Positions 9,383 through 18,157 are shown, counted from the first letter of the stretch. The stretch: DNA of 64,000 bases from Streptomyces pactum (GCF_016031615.1 NZ_JACYXC010000001.1:806001-870000); one strand, 5' to 3'. Translations and numbers: made by a program. The notes: generated by a model not told the origin, from the sequence alone.

Positions 9383-10465
9383 TCAGGGGCGCGCCGGGTC
9401 CGGAACGCCGCCCAGCGGCACCGGCGGCGCCGCCCCGCCGGGCTCCCCCGCCTCCAGGTAGACCGGCCGGCCCCGCTCCCTGGCGCGCAGCGCCCAGCTG
9501 AGCCGCTGCTGCCGCTGAGGCGGCAGCAGCCCGGCCGCCTGCTGCTCGGTGACGAACCGCCAGCCGCGCAACTCGTCGCCCGGCAACAGGAGTTCGGCGG
9601 CGCTCGGGGCGTCGAGCCGGCCGCCGTCGAACAGCAGCCGCAGTCCTCCGTGGCCGGGCGGGTGCGGCGGCTCCCAGTCCACCACCAGGAGCCGCAGCTC
9701 CCCGTCCAGCCGCAGCCCCAGCTCCTCGGCGACCTCGCGCACCCCGGTCCGGGTCGGCGGCTCGCCGGTCTCCACGACCCCGCCGGGGAACTCCCAGCCC
9801 GGCTTGTACGTCGGATCGACCAGCAGCACCCGGTCCCGTTCGTCGAAGAACAGCACCCCCGCGGCGACGGTCTGGCCGGACGGCTCGGGGGTCTGCACGA
9901 TGTCGCAGGCGCCGGCGCCGCCCCGTACCGCGTCCGCCACGCGTTCGGCGACCTGGGCCGGGCTCAGCCCGGTGGTGTCCACCACATGGGCGTCGTCGCC
10001 GATCCAGGCGAGCGCGTCCCGGTACGGCGCGAGGTGGTCCCGGCACCAGCGGCGTACGGACTCGCTCGCCTCCGGGTCGCCCGGCACCTCCTCGCGCTCG
10101 TCGATGCGCCGACGAAGGATCGTTTCGTCGGGGCGGAGCAGGACGTGGCGGACCGGTATCCGGCGCGCTGCGAAGCCGCCGAAGATCTCGTCCCGGTACT
10201 CCTGTTTGAGCAGCGTCATGGGGGCCACCAGCGGGCCGCCCACCTCGGCGTGGAGCGCCGCCCCGGTCTCCACCACCAGCCGCCGCCACGACGGCAGGTC
10301 CTGGTAGTCGGTGACCTCCGCCAGCCGTTTGCGGGGCAGTGTCACCCGGAGCAGGTCGCCGACCTTCTCCGGGTCGTAGAGGTTGCTGCCGGGGAGCAGG
10401 TCCACCAGAGCCCGGGCCGTTGTGGTCTTGCCCGCACCGAACGCACCGTTCAGCCAGACGATCAC
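9383..10465 (-). CDS. P-loop kinase fused to NUDIX hydrolase
   Basis: A 360-residue two-domain protein. Residues 1 to about 175 form a nucleoside-kinase-like P-loop domain with Walker A GAFGAGKTT at residues 7-15 and an arginine-rich lid (RPDETILRRRIDEREEVPGD). Residues from about 190 form a NUDIX domain with the box GGVVETGEPP...REVAEELGL, holding the REXXEE metal-binding core. The predicted activities are phosphorylation of a small molecule and hydrolysis of a nucleoside diphosphate derivative. GTG 10465 is chosen because AGAGGGGG lies five bases upstream and the P-loop begins at once; the upstream extension has no leader. It stands alone, divergent from the MerR gene. The substrates are not predictable. 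Confidence 0.82.
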   Translation of the reverse strand: MIVWLNGAFGAGKTTTARALVDLLPGSNLYDPEKVGDLLRVTLPRKRLAEVTDYQDLPSWRRLVVETGAALHAEVGGPLVAPMTLLKQEYRDEIFGGFAARRIPVRHVLLRPDETILRRRIDEREEVPGDPEASESVRRWCRDHLAPYRDALAWIGDDAHVVDTTGLSPAQVAERVADAVRGGAGACDIVQTPEPSGQTVAAGVLFFDERDRVLLVDPTYKPGWEFPGGVVETGEPPTRTGVREVAEELGLRLDGELRLLVVDWEPPHPPGHGGLRLLFDGGRLDAPSAAELLLPGDELRGWRFVTEQQAAGLLPPQRQQRLSWALRARERGRPVYLEAGEPGGAAPPVPLGGVPDPARP

Positions 10466-10781
10466 GAATCCCCCTCTTCCCGTTGACCCCCTGACAATTG
10501 CCCGCACCAGCCTGTCACGGAAACGCGCGCTGTTCGCGGCCCCTGCCGCGCCGGTGGACGGCCCGGCCGCACCGGTCCGCGATCCGGACCCCGTGCCGGC
10601 CCGACGGCCATCGCCGCGCGATTGACGACCGTCACGGTCCGCGGTCCGGGCCCGCGCCGGTGGCGGCACGGCGCCGGGCACCGCCGGTGGGCCGGGACCG
10701 GCCCGGTCACCGTGGCGGCGAGGGCACGGAGAGCGGGCGGCGGCTGGACTCTCCCCCGGTGGGAGGGTCCACCCTGGGGGC
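10466..10781. other. Divergent promoter region, kinase/NUDIX and merR-like genes
   Basis: There is no gene in this 316-bp stretch. It separates two outward-facing genes and carries the MerR-type inverted repeat at its right end. Confidence 0.5.
10746..10770 (+). promoter_or_regulatory. MerR-type operator/promoter candidate
   Basis: GGACTCTCCC at 10746-10755 and GGGAGGGTCC at 10761-10770 form a 10-bp inverted repeat with one mismatch, about ten bases before the GTG of the MerR-family gene. This is the position expected for autoregulation. Confidence 0.6.
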
Positions 10782-11588
10782 GTGCACGACGACCTCCTCA
10801 CCATCGGGCGCTTCGCCCGGCTGTGCCGGCTCAGCGTCAAACAGCTGCGCCACTACGACGAGACCGGTCTGCTGTCGCCGGTCCACGTGGACGCCGGTAC
10901 CGGCTACCGCTACTACGCCCCCGGACAGGCGCGGGACGCCCTGACCATCGCCCTGCTGCGCGACATGGACCTGCCGCTGGCGGTGATCGCCCGGGCCCTG
11001 GCCGCCGGGCCCGCGTCCCGGGCGCGCATCCTGCGCGGCGAACGCGACCGGCTGGCCGAGCGGATCAGCCGGGACCGGGCGCGGCTGGCGATGCTGGACC
11101 GGCTGGCGGAGGACGGCCTGCCCGGCTACCGGGTGACGCTGGGCCGGGAGCCGGAGCGGCGGCTGGCGGTGGTGCGGGCGGTCTGCGACCCCGCCGGGAT
11201 CGGGGAGCGGGTCGCGGAGTGCGCGGGCCGGCTGCTGCCCGCCCTGGCCGCGGCCGGGACCGGGTGGGAACCGCCGCTGTGGGGGCTGTACCCGCTGGAT
11301 CCGGCCGAGCGGATGGAGATGGCCGTCGGCGCGCCGGTGCCGGCCGAGGCGGCCCCGCCGGGCCTGGAGCGGCAGGTGCTGCCCGGCGGACCGGTGGTCG
11401 AGACCGTGCACACCGGGCCCTACGCCCAGCTTCCGCTGGCCTACCACGCCCTCCTCGCCACCGTCCACGAGCGCGGACTGCGCCCGCTGGCGCCGGCGCG
11501 GGAGGCTTACCTGGTGGGCCCGGCGGAGGCGCCCCCGGAGGAACTCATGACCCGGGTGGTCATCGCAGTCGAGGAGGACCGGACATGA
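10782..11588 (+). CDS. MerR family regulator with GyrI-like effector domain
   Basis: A 268-residue regulator. The N-terminal winged helix-turn-helix reads TIGRFARLCRLSVKQLRHYD, followed by the family wing GLLSPVHVDAGTGYRYY. A coiled-coil linker is near residues 85-115. The C-terminal half (from about residue 125) matches the GyrI-like small-molecule-binding domain of BmrR-type activators (VETVHTGPYAQLPLAYHALL). The GTG start directly follows the inverted repeat, so the transcript may be nearly leaderless. Its stop overlaps the ATG of the next gene by four bases, so regulator and BtrH-like protein are translationally coupled. It probably senses a hydrophobic or cationic compound and controls this operon; the ligand is unknown. 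Confidence 0.88.
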   Translation: MHDDLLTIGRFARLCRLSVKQLRHYDETGLLSPVHVDAGTGYRYYAPGQARDALTIALLRDMDLPLAVIARALAAGPASRARILRGERDRLAERISRDRARLAMLDRLAEDGLPGYRVTLGREPERRLAVVRAVCDPAGIGERVAECAGRLLPALAAAGTGWEPPLWGLYPLDPAERMEMAVGAPVPAEAAPPGLERQVLPGGPVVETVHTGPYAQLPLAYHALLATVHERGLRPLAPAREAYLVGPAEAPPEELMTRVVIAVEEDRT

Positions 11589-12574
11589 CCGTGGTGACAG
11601 GCGTCGAGGCCCGCGGCGGCGAACACTGCGAGACGACGGCGCTGGGCGTGCTGCTGCGGCACGAGGGGCTCGACCTGTCCGAACCCATGCTCTTCGGCCT
11701 GGGCTCCGGCCTGTCCTTCGTCTACTGGGACAGCAAGGCCATGGGCTTCCCGTTCCTGGGCGGACGGGTCAGGCCGTTCGAACTGACCCGGAACCTGGCC
11801 GCCCAACTCGGACTGGACCTGCGCGTCCGGGAGACCACCTCGGCCCGGCGGGCCTGGGAGGACGTGGCGGCGCCCATCGACGCCGGCCGCCCGGTGGGGC
11901 TGCAGCTCGACAGCTTTCACCTCGACCACTTCCGGACCAAGGTGCACTTCGGCGGCCACATCGTCGCCATGTACGGCTACGACGAGCACCACGCCCACCT
12001 GGTGGACACCGCGCAGCAGGGCGGGGCGGTGCGCACCGGCCTGGACGGTCTCGCTCGGGCCCGGGCCGCCCGCGGCCCGATGACCGCCCGGCACCGCTCC
12101 TTCACCCTCACCGTCCCCGCGAGCGCGCCCACGCCGGTGGAACGGATCGTCCCGGCGGTCACCGCCTGCGCCGCCGCCTTCCTCGACCCGCCCATCGCCA
12201 ACCTCGGCCACCGGGGCGTCGAGACCGCCGGTCGGCGGGTCCGCACCTGGCTCGGGCGGACCGACGACCCGGGGCGGGACCTGGTCCGGGCCGCCCGGCT
12301 GATGGAGGAGGCCGGCACCGGCGGCTCGCTGTTCCGCAACCTCTACCGCGATTTCCTCGCCGAATCCGCCGAACTCCTCGGCAACCCGGGACTGCGCACC
12401 GGCCACCGGCTGTACGCCGAGGCGGCCACGCTGTGGACCTCGGTGGCGGGCCTGATCGAGAAGGCCGGCACCTCCGGCGACGCCCGCCACCTGGAACAGG
12501 CGGGTGCCACACTCGGTGAGATCGCCGCCCTGGAGCGCGAGGCGATGCGGACGCTGAGCCGGCTGACGGAGTGA
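11585..12574 (+). CDS. BtrH N-terminal domain / DUF4872 protein
   Basis: A 329-residue protein with the two-part architecture of BtrH-type proteins. The N-terminal domain (about 1-140) has a papain-like fold in known relatives, with a cysteine in GGEHCETTALG near residue 14 and a histidine in FGGHIVAMYGYDE near residue 123, the candidate catalytic pair. The DUF4872 region follows. BtrH in butirosin biosynthesis transfers an acyl group from a carrier protein to an aminoglycoside. No carrier protein or aminoglycoside genes are nearby, so the substrate must differ or be supplied in trans. Start ATG 11585 overlaps the regulator stop. The order MerR, BtrH-like, GNAT suggests a small-molecule acyl-modification operon under ligand control. 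Confidence 0.78.
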   Translation: MTVVTGVEARGGEHCETTALGVLLRHEGLDLSEPMLFGLGSGLSFVYWDSKAMGFPFLGGRVRPFELTRNLAAQLGLDLRVRETTSARRAWEDVAAPIDAGRPVGLQLDSFHLDHFRTKVHFGGHIVAMYGYDEHHAHLVDTAQQGGAVRTGLDGLARARAARGPMTARHRSFTLTVPASAPTPVERIVPAVTACAAAFLDPPIANLGHRGVETAGRRVRTWLGRTDDPGRDLVRAARLMEEAGTGGSLFRNLYRDFLAESAELLGNPGLRTGHRLYAEAATLWTSVAGLIEKAGTSGDARHLEQAGATLGEIAALEREAMRTLSRLTE

Positions 12575-12678
12575 CACACCACGGCCCGGGCCCGGAGCCG
12601 GGGCCGGCCGCCGACGCACCCCGGGCACACCCGTGCGGGCCCTCCGGCCCGGACGGGCGGACGAGAGGAGCCACGGAC

Positions 12679-13251
12679 ATGACCACGGAACCGGAGCTGC
12701 GCCCGGCGCGCCCCTCCGACCACCCCGCACTCGTGGACCGCGTACAGCGGTGGTGGGGCGACTCCCGCACCCCCGAGCAGGCCCGCGAGCTGTCACTGCT
12801 GCTGCCCCGGCTGTTCCTCCAGTTCTTCTCCCGCACCAGCCTGGTCCTGGAGGACGGGTCCGGCATCCGGGCCTTCCTCGTCGGCTTCCACGCCGCGGAC
12901 AACGAGGAGGAGGCGTACATCCACTTCGTGGGGGTCGACCCGGCGCTGCGCGGGCGGGGACTGGGCCGCCGTCTCTACGCGGAATTCCTGCGCCAGGCCG
13001 CCGGGGCGGGCCGCCGCGAGGTGCGGGCCGTCACCTCGCCGGGGAACGCCGGCTCCATCGCCTTCCACCGGGCGTTGGGGTTCGTCTGCGAGCCGGGCGA
13101 CCTGGAGATCGGCGGCGTGCCGGTGCACACCGACCACGACGGCCCCGGGCAGCACCGGGTCTGCTTCCGCCTCCGGCTCCCGCCCGCCCCGGACACCCCG
13201 GCCCCGCCGGACCCGGCCGCGGCACGGCCCGCTCCCCCGCCGCGCCGGTGA
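12679..13251 (+). CDS. GNAT family N-acetyltransferase
   Basis: A 190-residue acetyltransferase. The acetyl-CoA-binding motif A is FVGVDPALRGRGLGRRLYAE (R-G-X-G-L/R core), followed by SPGNAGSIAFHRALGF, the standard motif B. The C-terminal tail is proline- and alanine-rich and probably disordered. ATG 12679 is chosen for its strong GAGAGGAG eight bases upstream; a GTG at 12571 that overlaps the previous stop is possible but has no such site. It follows the BtrH-like gene on the same strand after a 104-bp gap and may be co-transcribed. The acyl acceptor is unknown. Confidence 0.85.
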   Translation: MTTEPELRPARPSDHPALVDRVQRWWGDSRTPEQARELSLLLPRLFLQFFSRTSLVLEDGSGIRAFLVGFHAADNEEEAYIHFVGVDPALRGRGLGRRLYAEFLRQAAGAGRREVRAVTSPGNAGSIAFHRALGFVCEPGDLEIGGVPVHTDHDGPGQHRVCFRLRLPPAPDTPAPPDPAAARPAPPPRR

Positions 13252-13295
13252 CACGACGCCCGGCCGGGCCGGGCAGCTGGGGGTCGGCCACGCGG

Positions 13296-13311
13296 CGCGC
13301 CGGCCGGCGCG
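13296..13311. terminator. 16-bp palindrome between convergent genes
   Basis: CGCGCCGGCCGGCGCG is a perfect palindrome placed between the convergent GNAT and PfpI-like genes. It may contribute to termination, but a short GC palindrome is weak evidence in this DNA. Confidence 0.3.
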
Positions 13312-13513
13312 GGTCCGGCTGCGGCTGCGGTCCGCCGAACGGGAACGGGTACACCCGGGATCGGGTGCGGTCCTGACGCGGATACGTGACCAGGGCCGGG
13401 AACGGGTGGACCGGGCGGGCCCGGTGCCGGATGCGGCTGCGGCGCCGGCGGCCACGGCGGAGGCGGTCCGCCGGCGGTGCCGGGGTCGGCATCGCCGGCG
13501 GGGCGCCGGGCGG

Positions 13514-14134
13514 TCAGCCCAGGGTGCGGGCCCGGTCGAGCACCTCGGCCGGGGCCTTGGCCACCGAACCGGTGTCGAAGGGAGGTTGCGGATCGTACTC
13601 GGTGTACAGCTGGATCGCCTGCGCGGTCACCTCGTCGGTGAGCAGCGCGGCGAGCCGGACGGCCATGTCGATCCCGGAGGAGACGCCGGCCGAGGTGATC
13701 ACCCGGCCCTGCCGCACCACCCGTTCGGGGGTGTAGGTGGCGCCGTACGCCTCCAGGTCGGTGACCGCGGCCCAGTGGGTGGTGGCCGTCAGGCCCTCCA
13801 GCAGGCCGGCCGCGCCGAGCACCAGGGAACCGGTGCAGACCGAGGTGGTGAAGCGGGTCCCGGCGTGGATCTCCCGCACCCAGCCGAGGAAGCCGGGGTC
13901 GTCCACCATCGTCAGGAAGCTGCCCCCGCCCGGGACGAGCAGCACGTCGCAGCGTTCCACGTCGGTGTACCGGGTCGGAACGTGCACCGGCAGCGAGCCC
14001 AGCACGTCCTGCACCAGGCCCGGTTCGGCCGTGACGAACCGGACGGTGGCGCCGGGTACGTAGCCGAGGATCTCGTACGGCCCGATCGCGTCGAGCGGTT
14101 CGAAGCGGTCGAAGAGCGGTATGACGATGTCCAT
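13514..14134 (-). CDS. DJ-1/PfpI family protein
   Basis: A 206-residue single-domain protein of the DJ-1/PfpI superfamily, closest in pattern to isonitrile hydratase-like and GATase1-like members. The nucleophile elbow is TSVCTGSLVLGAAGLL with the reactive cysteine near residue 104. The supporting glutamate region is in PYEILGYVPG near residue 20, and TTHWAAVTDL contains the following histidine. Start ATG 14134 opens straight into the first strand (MDIVIPLFDRFE). There is no DNA-binding domain, so it is not an AraC-type regulator. It stands alone, and the substrate is not predictable. Confidence 0.85.
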   Translation of the reverse strand: MDIVIPLFDRFEPLDAIGPYEILGYVPGATVRFVTAEPGLVQDVLGSLPVHVPTRYTDVERCDVLLVPGGGSFLTMVDDPGFLGWVREIHAGTRFTTSVCTGSLVLGAAGLLEGLTATTHWAAVTDLEAYGATYTPERVVRQGRVITSAGVSSGIDMAVRLAALLTDEVTAQAIQLYTEYDPQPPFDTGSVAKAPAEVLDRARTLG

Positions 14135-14532
14135 ACGGCGCAGCCTAGCCAGCGCCGGAAGCGCCCTGGCCGGAACCGGCGGAACCGCCGGTGGCGGCCG
14201 TCCGCCACGGCCCCCCGGCACCGCACCCGGCACGACCTCCGGCCGAGGGCGGTGCCGCGGTCGCCCTCCGGCCCCGGCCCGACGGCGACGCGGCGAGGGC
14301 ACCGCCGCCGCACCTCCCGCCGCCGCACGTCCTGGCGCCGTACATCCCGGAGCGCACCTGTCGGCGCCGCCCATCCCGGCGCCGCACGTCCCGGCACCGG
14401 CGTCCTCACGGCCCGGTCGCCCGGCCCTCCGGGACCCGCCCGGCCGGCCACCGGCACCGGGCGGGTACCCCGTACACCAGGCACCCCGCAAGGGGGCGCC
14501 CGGCGCGGGCCGTTCCCGGGCCGGACCTCCGC
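14135..14532. other. Non-coding stretch containing a 15-bp tandem repeat
   Basis: No gene is supported. Open frames exist on both strands but lack family features. A 15-bp repeat array occupies the middle. Confidence 0.5.
14303..14407. repeat. 15-bp tandem repeat, about seven copies
   Basis: Imperfect units with consensus GCGCCGCACGTCCCG follow each other, with one 14-base unit. The unit is five codons long, and on the minus strand it reads as repeated D/E-V-R-R-x. No start or full protein supports translation. Confidence 0.7.
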
Positions 14533-15489
14533 TCAGGAGCCGGTGCCGAACCCCGACAGCCGCGTCCCGCGGGCCGCCGCGGCGGCGGCGCCCAGCAGCC
14601 CCGCGTCGGTGCCCGTCCGGGCCGGCACCACGGTCAGCCCGCGGACGAAGGAGAGCGTGGCGTAGTCGCCGAGCATCCGCCGCAGCGGCGCAAACAACAC
14701 CTCGCCGGCGCCCGCCACGCCACCGCCGATCACCGCCACCTCGATCTCGGCCAGGGCGGCGGTGGCCGCGATGCCGGCGGCCAGGGCCCGTGCGGCCCGC
14801 TCGTAGGAGGCCCGGGCGACCGGGTCGCCGGCGCGGGCGGCGGCGGCCACCGCGGCGGCCGAGACGTCCCCGTCCGGTCCCGGGCGCCAACCGTTCTCCA
14901 GCGCCCGGCGGGCGATGTTGGGGCCGCTGGCGATGCGCTCCACACAGCCGCGGCCGCCGCACGGACAGGGATCGCCCTCCAGTTCCACGCTGATGTGGCC
15001 GATGTGGCCGGCATTGCCGGTGGGGCCGGGGTACAGCTCGCCGCCGAGCACCAGCCCGCCGCCGACCCCGGTGGAGACCACCATGCACAGCGCCCCGGTA
15101 CGGCCCCGGGCCGCGCCGCGCCAGTGTTCCGCGGCGGTCATCGCCACCCCGTCGCCCACCAGCGTGACCGGCAGCTCACCGGTGGTCTCCCGGACCGCGG
15201 CGACCAGCGAGAAGCCGCGCCAGCCGGGGATGTTGACCGGGCTGACGGTGCCCGCCGAGGCGTCCACCGGGCCCGCGCTGCCGATGCCCACCGCCGCCAC
15301 CCGCGTCCACAGCGGGGAGCCGGCCAGCTCCCGCAGCACCGCGGTGACCGCGCCCAGCACCGTGGCCCCGTCCTCCCGGGCCGGGGTGGCGCGCCGGGCC
15401 CGGACCGGCAGCTCGCCGCTCCCGTCCACCAGAGCGCCCGCGATCTTGGTGCCGCCGATGTCGAGCGCGGCGATGAGGTCAGCTGGCAT
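14533..15489 (-). CDS. ROK family sugar kinase
   Basis: A 318-residue kinase of the ROK family without the N-terminal winged helix of ROK repressors. The ATP-binding DIGGTK motif is near residue 9. The sugar-binding GNAGHIGHISVE segment and the zinc motif CPCGGRGCVE near residue 165 are both complete. It should phosphorylate glucose or a related hexose or amino sugar in the cytosol. ATG 15489 follows an AGGAG and leads into the first strand; an in-frame ATG lies ten codons further upstream. It is divergent from the LacI-family gene across a palindromic operator, which suggests joint control by sugar availability. Confidence 0.88.
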   Translation of the reverse strand: MPADLIAALDIGGTKIAGALVDGSGELPVRARRATPAREDGATVLGAVTAVLRELAGSPLWTRVAAVGIGSAGPVDASAGTVSPVNIPGWRGFSLVAAVRETTGELPVTLVGDGVAMTAAEHWRGAARGRTGALCMVVSTGVGGGLVLGGELYPGPTGNAGHIGHISVELEGDPCPCGGRGCVERIASGPNIARRALENGWRPGPDGDVSAAAVAAAARAGDPVARASYERAARALAAGIAATAALAEIEVAVIGGGVAGAGEVLFAPLRRMLGDYATLSFVRGLTVVPARTGTDAGLLGAAAAAARGTRLSGFGTGS

Positions 15490-15550
15490 ACGGGGTCGGC
15501 TCTCCTGCCGGCGGGGCACGGGACGGTGACGCCGGCCAGTCTCCCCCGGC

Positions 15551-15577
15551 TTGACAACGTTGTCCAGAGGTTATGCT
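15551..15577 (+). promoter_or_regulatory. Promoter overlapped by a LacI-type operator
   Basis: GACAACGTTGTC at 15553-15564 is a perfect 12-bp palindrome with the central CG typical of LacI-family operators. It overlaps a TTGACA -35 box at 15551-15556, and TATGCT at 15572-15577 can be the -10 box (15-bp spacing). The site lies between the ROK kinase and the LacI-family gene, so autorepression and control of both genes is likely. Confidence 0.72.
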
Positions 15578-15629
15578 CGGCAGCCTGTTCCTTACCCCGG
15601 AAATCCCCTCCCGAGCAGCGAGAGACAGG

Positions 15630-16715
15630 ATGAGACAGGTGGCCGAACCGCCCGCCGGCAGCACCGCGCCGCGCCGCTACGGCAACCGGCCCACGATGAA
15701 GGACGTCGCGGCCCGGGCCGGGGTGGGTCTGAAGACCGTCTCCCGGGTGGTCAACGGCGAGCCGGGGGTCACCCCGGACACCGAGCGGCGGGTGCGGGAG
15801 GCGATCACCGCCCTGGGCTTCCGGCGCAACGACAGCGCCCGCATCCTGCGCAAGGGCCGCACCGCCAGCGTCGGCCTGGTCCTGGAGGACCTGGCGGACC
15901 CCTTCTACGGGCCGCTCAGCCGTGCCGTGGAGGAGGTCGCCCGGGCCCACGGCGCGCTGCTGATCAACGGGTCCAGCGCCGAGGACCCCGAGCGGGAGCA
16001 GGAACTGGTGCTGGCGCTGTGCGCGCGCCGGGTGGACGGACTGGTGATCATCCCGGCCGGTGACGACCACCGCTATCTGGAGCCGGAGCTGGCGGCCGGG
16101 GTGGCCACCGTCTTCGTGGACCGGCCCGCCGCGCTGATCGAGGCGGACGCCGTGCTGTCGGACAGCTTCGGCGGCGCCCGCGACGGGGTGGCCCACCTCA
16201 TCGCCCACGGTCACCGCCGGATCGGTTTCCTCGGGGACCGGCCGCGCATCCACACCGCCGCCGAGCGGCTGCGCGGCTACCGGGCGGCGATGGCCGGGGC
16301 CGGGCTGCCGGTGGACCCGTCATGGGTGTCGCTGGGCCCGACCGACCCGGCGCGGGTGCGTGCCGCGGCCCTCGCCATGCTGGACGGGGACCCTCCGGTG
16401 ACCGCGCTCTTCGCCGGCAACAACCGGGTGACGGTCACCGTGGTGCGGGTGCTCGCCGGCCGCCCCCGGCCGGTCGCCCTGGTCGGCTTCGACGACTTCG
16501 AACTCGCCGACCTGCTCTCCCCCGCGGTGACCGTGGTGGCCCAGGACGCGGCCCGGCTCGGTGGCACCGCGGCACGGACGCTCTTCCGGCGGCTGGAGAC
16601 GGCGGGGGCGGCCACCGGCCCGGGCACGCCGGCCCCCGAACCGCGCCGGGTGGTGCTGCCGACCCGGCTGATCGTGCGCGGTTCCGGCGAGATCCCGCCG
16701 CCCGCCGGAGCCTGA
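15630..16715 (+). CDS. LacI family transcriptional regulator
   Basis: A 361-residue repressor. The N-terminal helix-turn-helix is TMKDVAARAGVGLKTVSRVVNGEPGVT, near residues 22-48, and the hinge helix NDSARILRKGRTASVGLV follows. The rest is a periplasmic-binding-protein-like sugar-binding domain with the expected FVDRP and HGHRRIGFLGDR segments. ATG 15630 is preferred; a GTG nine bases later and an upstream ATG at 15573 are alternatives. It probably binds the palindrome in its own promoter and responds to a sugar linked to the divergent ROK kinase. It ends 146 bp before the convergent MFS gene. Confidence 0.9.
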   Translation: MRQVAEPPAGSTAPRRYGNRPTMKDVAARAGVGLKTVSRVVNGEPGVTPDTERRVREAITALGFRRNDSARILRKGRTASVGLVLEDLADPFYGPLSRAVEEVARAHGALLINGSSAEDPEREQELVLALCARRVDGLVIIPAGDDHRYLEPELAAGVATVFVDRPAALIEADAVLSDSFGGARDGVAHLIAHGHRRIGFLGDRPRIHTAAERLRGYRAAMAGAGLPVDPSWVSLGPTDPARVRAAALAMLDGDPPVTALFAGNNRVTVTVVRVLAGRPRPVALVGFDDFELADLLSPAVTVVAQDAARLGGTAARTLFRRLETAGAATGPGTPAPEPRRVVLPTRLIVRGSGEIPPPAGA

Positions 16716-16861
16716 CCGGGGGCCGCTGCCGGCCGCGGCAAACCGCCCGTACGTCCCCCGGGGCGCGGCCCGCCCGCGCACCCCGCCGCCGGGTACGCCG
16801 GCCTCCGGCGGTCGCCCGGGCGTGCGGCACCTCCCGCCCGAGGGGCCGCCGCGCCCGGGGG

Positions 16862-18118
16862 TCACTCCGCCGCGACGGCCCCCGAGCCGGCCCGCGCCGG
16901 GCGGTCGCCGGCCGGGCTGCCCCGGTCCGTCCCGGTGGCGACGGCACCGGCGGCGAGCAGGGTCGCACCGGCGAGGCCGCCCCACAGGGCGGCCGGACCG
17001 TGCGGGGCCAGGGCGGTGATGGCCGCCGGGGAGACGGCGAGGCCGAAGCCGGTGGACACCTCGAAGCGGGCCAGGGCACGTCCCAGGACGTGGGCCGGGG
17101 CGAGGGCGGTGACCAGCGCGGTGGCGCTGCCGGCGTAGAGGATCTCGCCGATGGTGCACACCACGGACACCGCCGCGACGGCCGGGGCGCCCCAGCCCCG
17201 CCCGTACTGCGTGGCCGCGAGGAAGCCCAGGTAGGACACGGCGAGGACCACGCCGGACAGGGCCAGCACGGTCCGCCGGGGGAAGCGGGACATCAGGACG
17301 GTGACCGGCACCTGGAGGGTGACCACCAGCACGGTGTTCGCCACGAAGATCGCCGCCGACCACACCGGGGAGGCGTGCAGCTGGGTCACCAGGACCAGCG
17401 GCAGCGCGATCTCGGGGACGTTGAGGCAGAAGACGTAGATGACGTTGGCGGCGAGCAGCCCGCCCATCCGCGGGGCGGGGCCGGCGGGCAGGTCCTCCCC
17501 CGCCGGGGCGGCGGCCGGCCGCGCGTGCAGACGGACCGACCAGGTCAGGGCGGCGGCGGCCAGGCAGGCGAGGCCGGTGGTGGCCGCCATTGCCCGCAGC
17601 GCGGGGGCGCCCCCGGCCAGGCCAACGGTGGCGATGAGCGCGCCCGCGCCCAGGCCGGCGTTGCGCAGCGCCCGGGCCGCGGCGAGGGCGGCGTCGCGCT
17701 CCCGGCCGTGCGAGACCGTGGCCACCAGGGCCGCGTGGGCGGCCGGCCACGCCTGGTTGCCGACCCCCAGGAGGAGCGCCGCCGCCGCGAACGGCGCCGC
17801 CTGCCCGACCGGGGTGGCCAGCAGCAGCGCCACGCCCACCACCCGGACCAGCATCGACGCCGCCACCACGGTGCTGCGCGCGCCCCGGTCCAGCCAGCGG
17901 CCCACCGCGGGCATGCAGCCCAGGCCCACGACGACGCCGACCGCCATGGCGGTGCCGGTGGCGGGCGCGGACAGCTCCAGCACCGTCATCCCGTAGAGCA
18001 GCAGGAAGGGCCGCAGCAGGCCGGTGCCGAGCGAGTCCACGGCCAGCGCCATCGCGTAGCGGGGGCCGCCGAGGGCCCGGACGAGGGCGCGGGGCCGGGT
18101 CGTGAGGGGGGTCGTCAT
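16862..18118 (-). CDS. MFS transporter, drug-efflux-like
   Basis: A 418-residue major facilitator with about twelve predicted membrane spans. The loop-2 signature region reads MPAVGRWLDRGARS near residue 77, and an alanine-rich middle loop separates the two halves. ATG 18118 is used; a GTG nine bases upstream is in frame. It is divergent from the ArsR-type regulator, with a perfect 8-bp-arm palindrome between them. A small-molecule exporter repressed by the neighbouring regulator is the simplest reading. The substrate is unknown. Confidence 0.85.
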   Translation of the reverse strand: MTTPLTTRPRALVRALGGPRYAMALAVDSLGTGLLRPFLLLYGMTVLELSAPATGTAMAVGVVVGLGCMPAVGRWLDRGARSTVVAASMLVRVVGVALLLATPVGQAAPFAAAALLLGVGNQAWPAAHAALVATVSHGRERDAALAAARALRNAGLGAGALIATVGLAGGAPALRAMAATTGLACLAAAALTWSVRLHARPAAAPAGEDLPAGPAPRMGGLLAANVIYVFCLNVPEIALPLVLVTQLHASPVWSAAIFVANTVLVVTLQVPVTVLMSRFPRRTVLALSGVVLAVSYLGFLAATQYGRGWGAPAVAAVSVVCTIGEILYAGSATALVTALAPAHVLGRALARFEVSTGFGLAVSPAAITALAPHGPAALWGGLAGATLLAAGAVATGTDRGSPAGDRPARAGSGAVAAE

Positions 18119-18157
18119 GGCGCCCACGGTGGTGTCCGCCGCCCGGACGGCCGCCCG

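Noticed and set aside
12571..12678. GTG start for the GNAT gene overlapping the BtrH-like stop
   Set aside because: The added leader is proline/glycine-rich, and a much better ribosome site precedes ATG 12679. Coupling there remains possible but unsupported.
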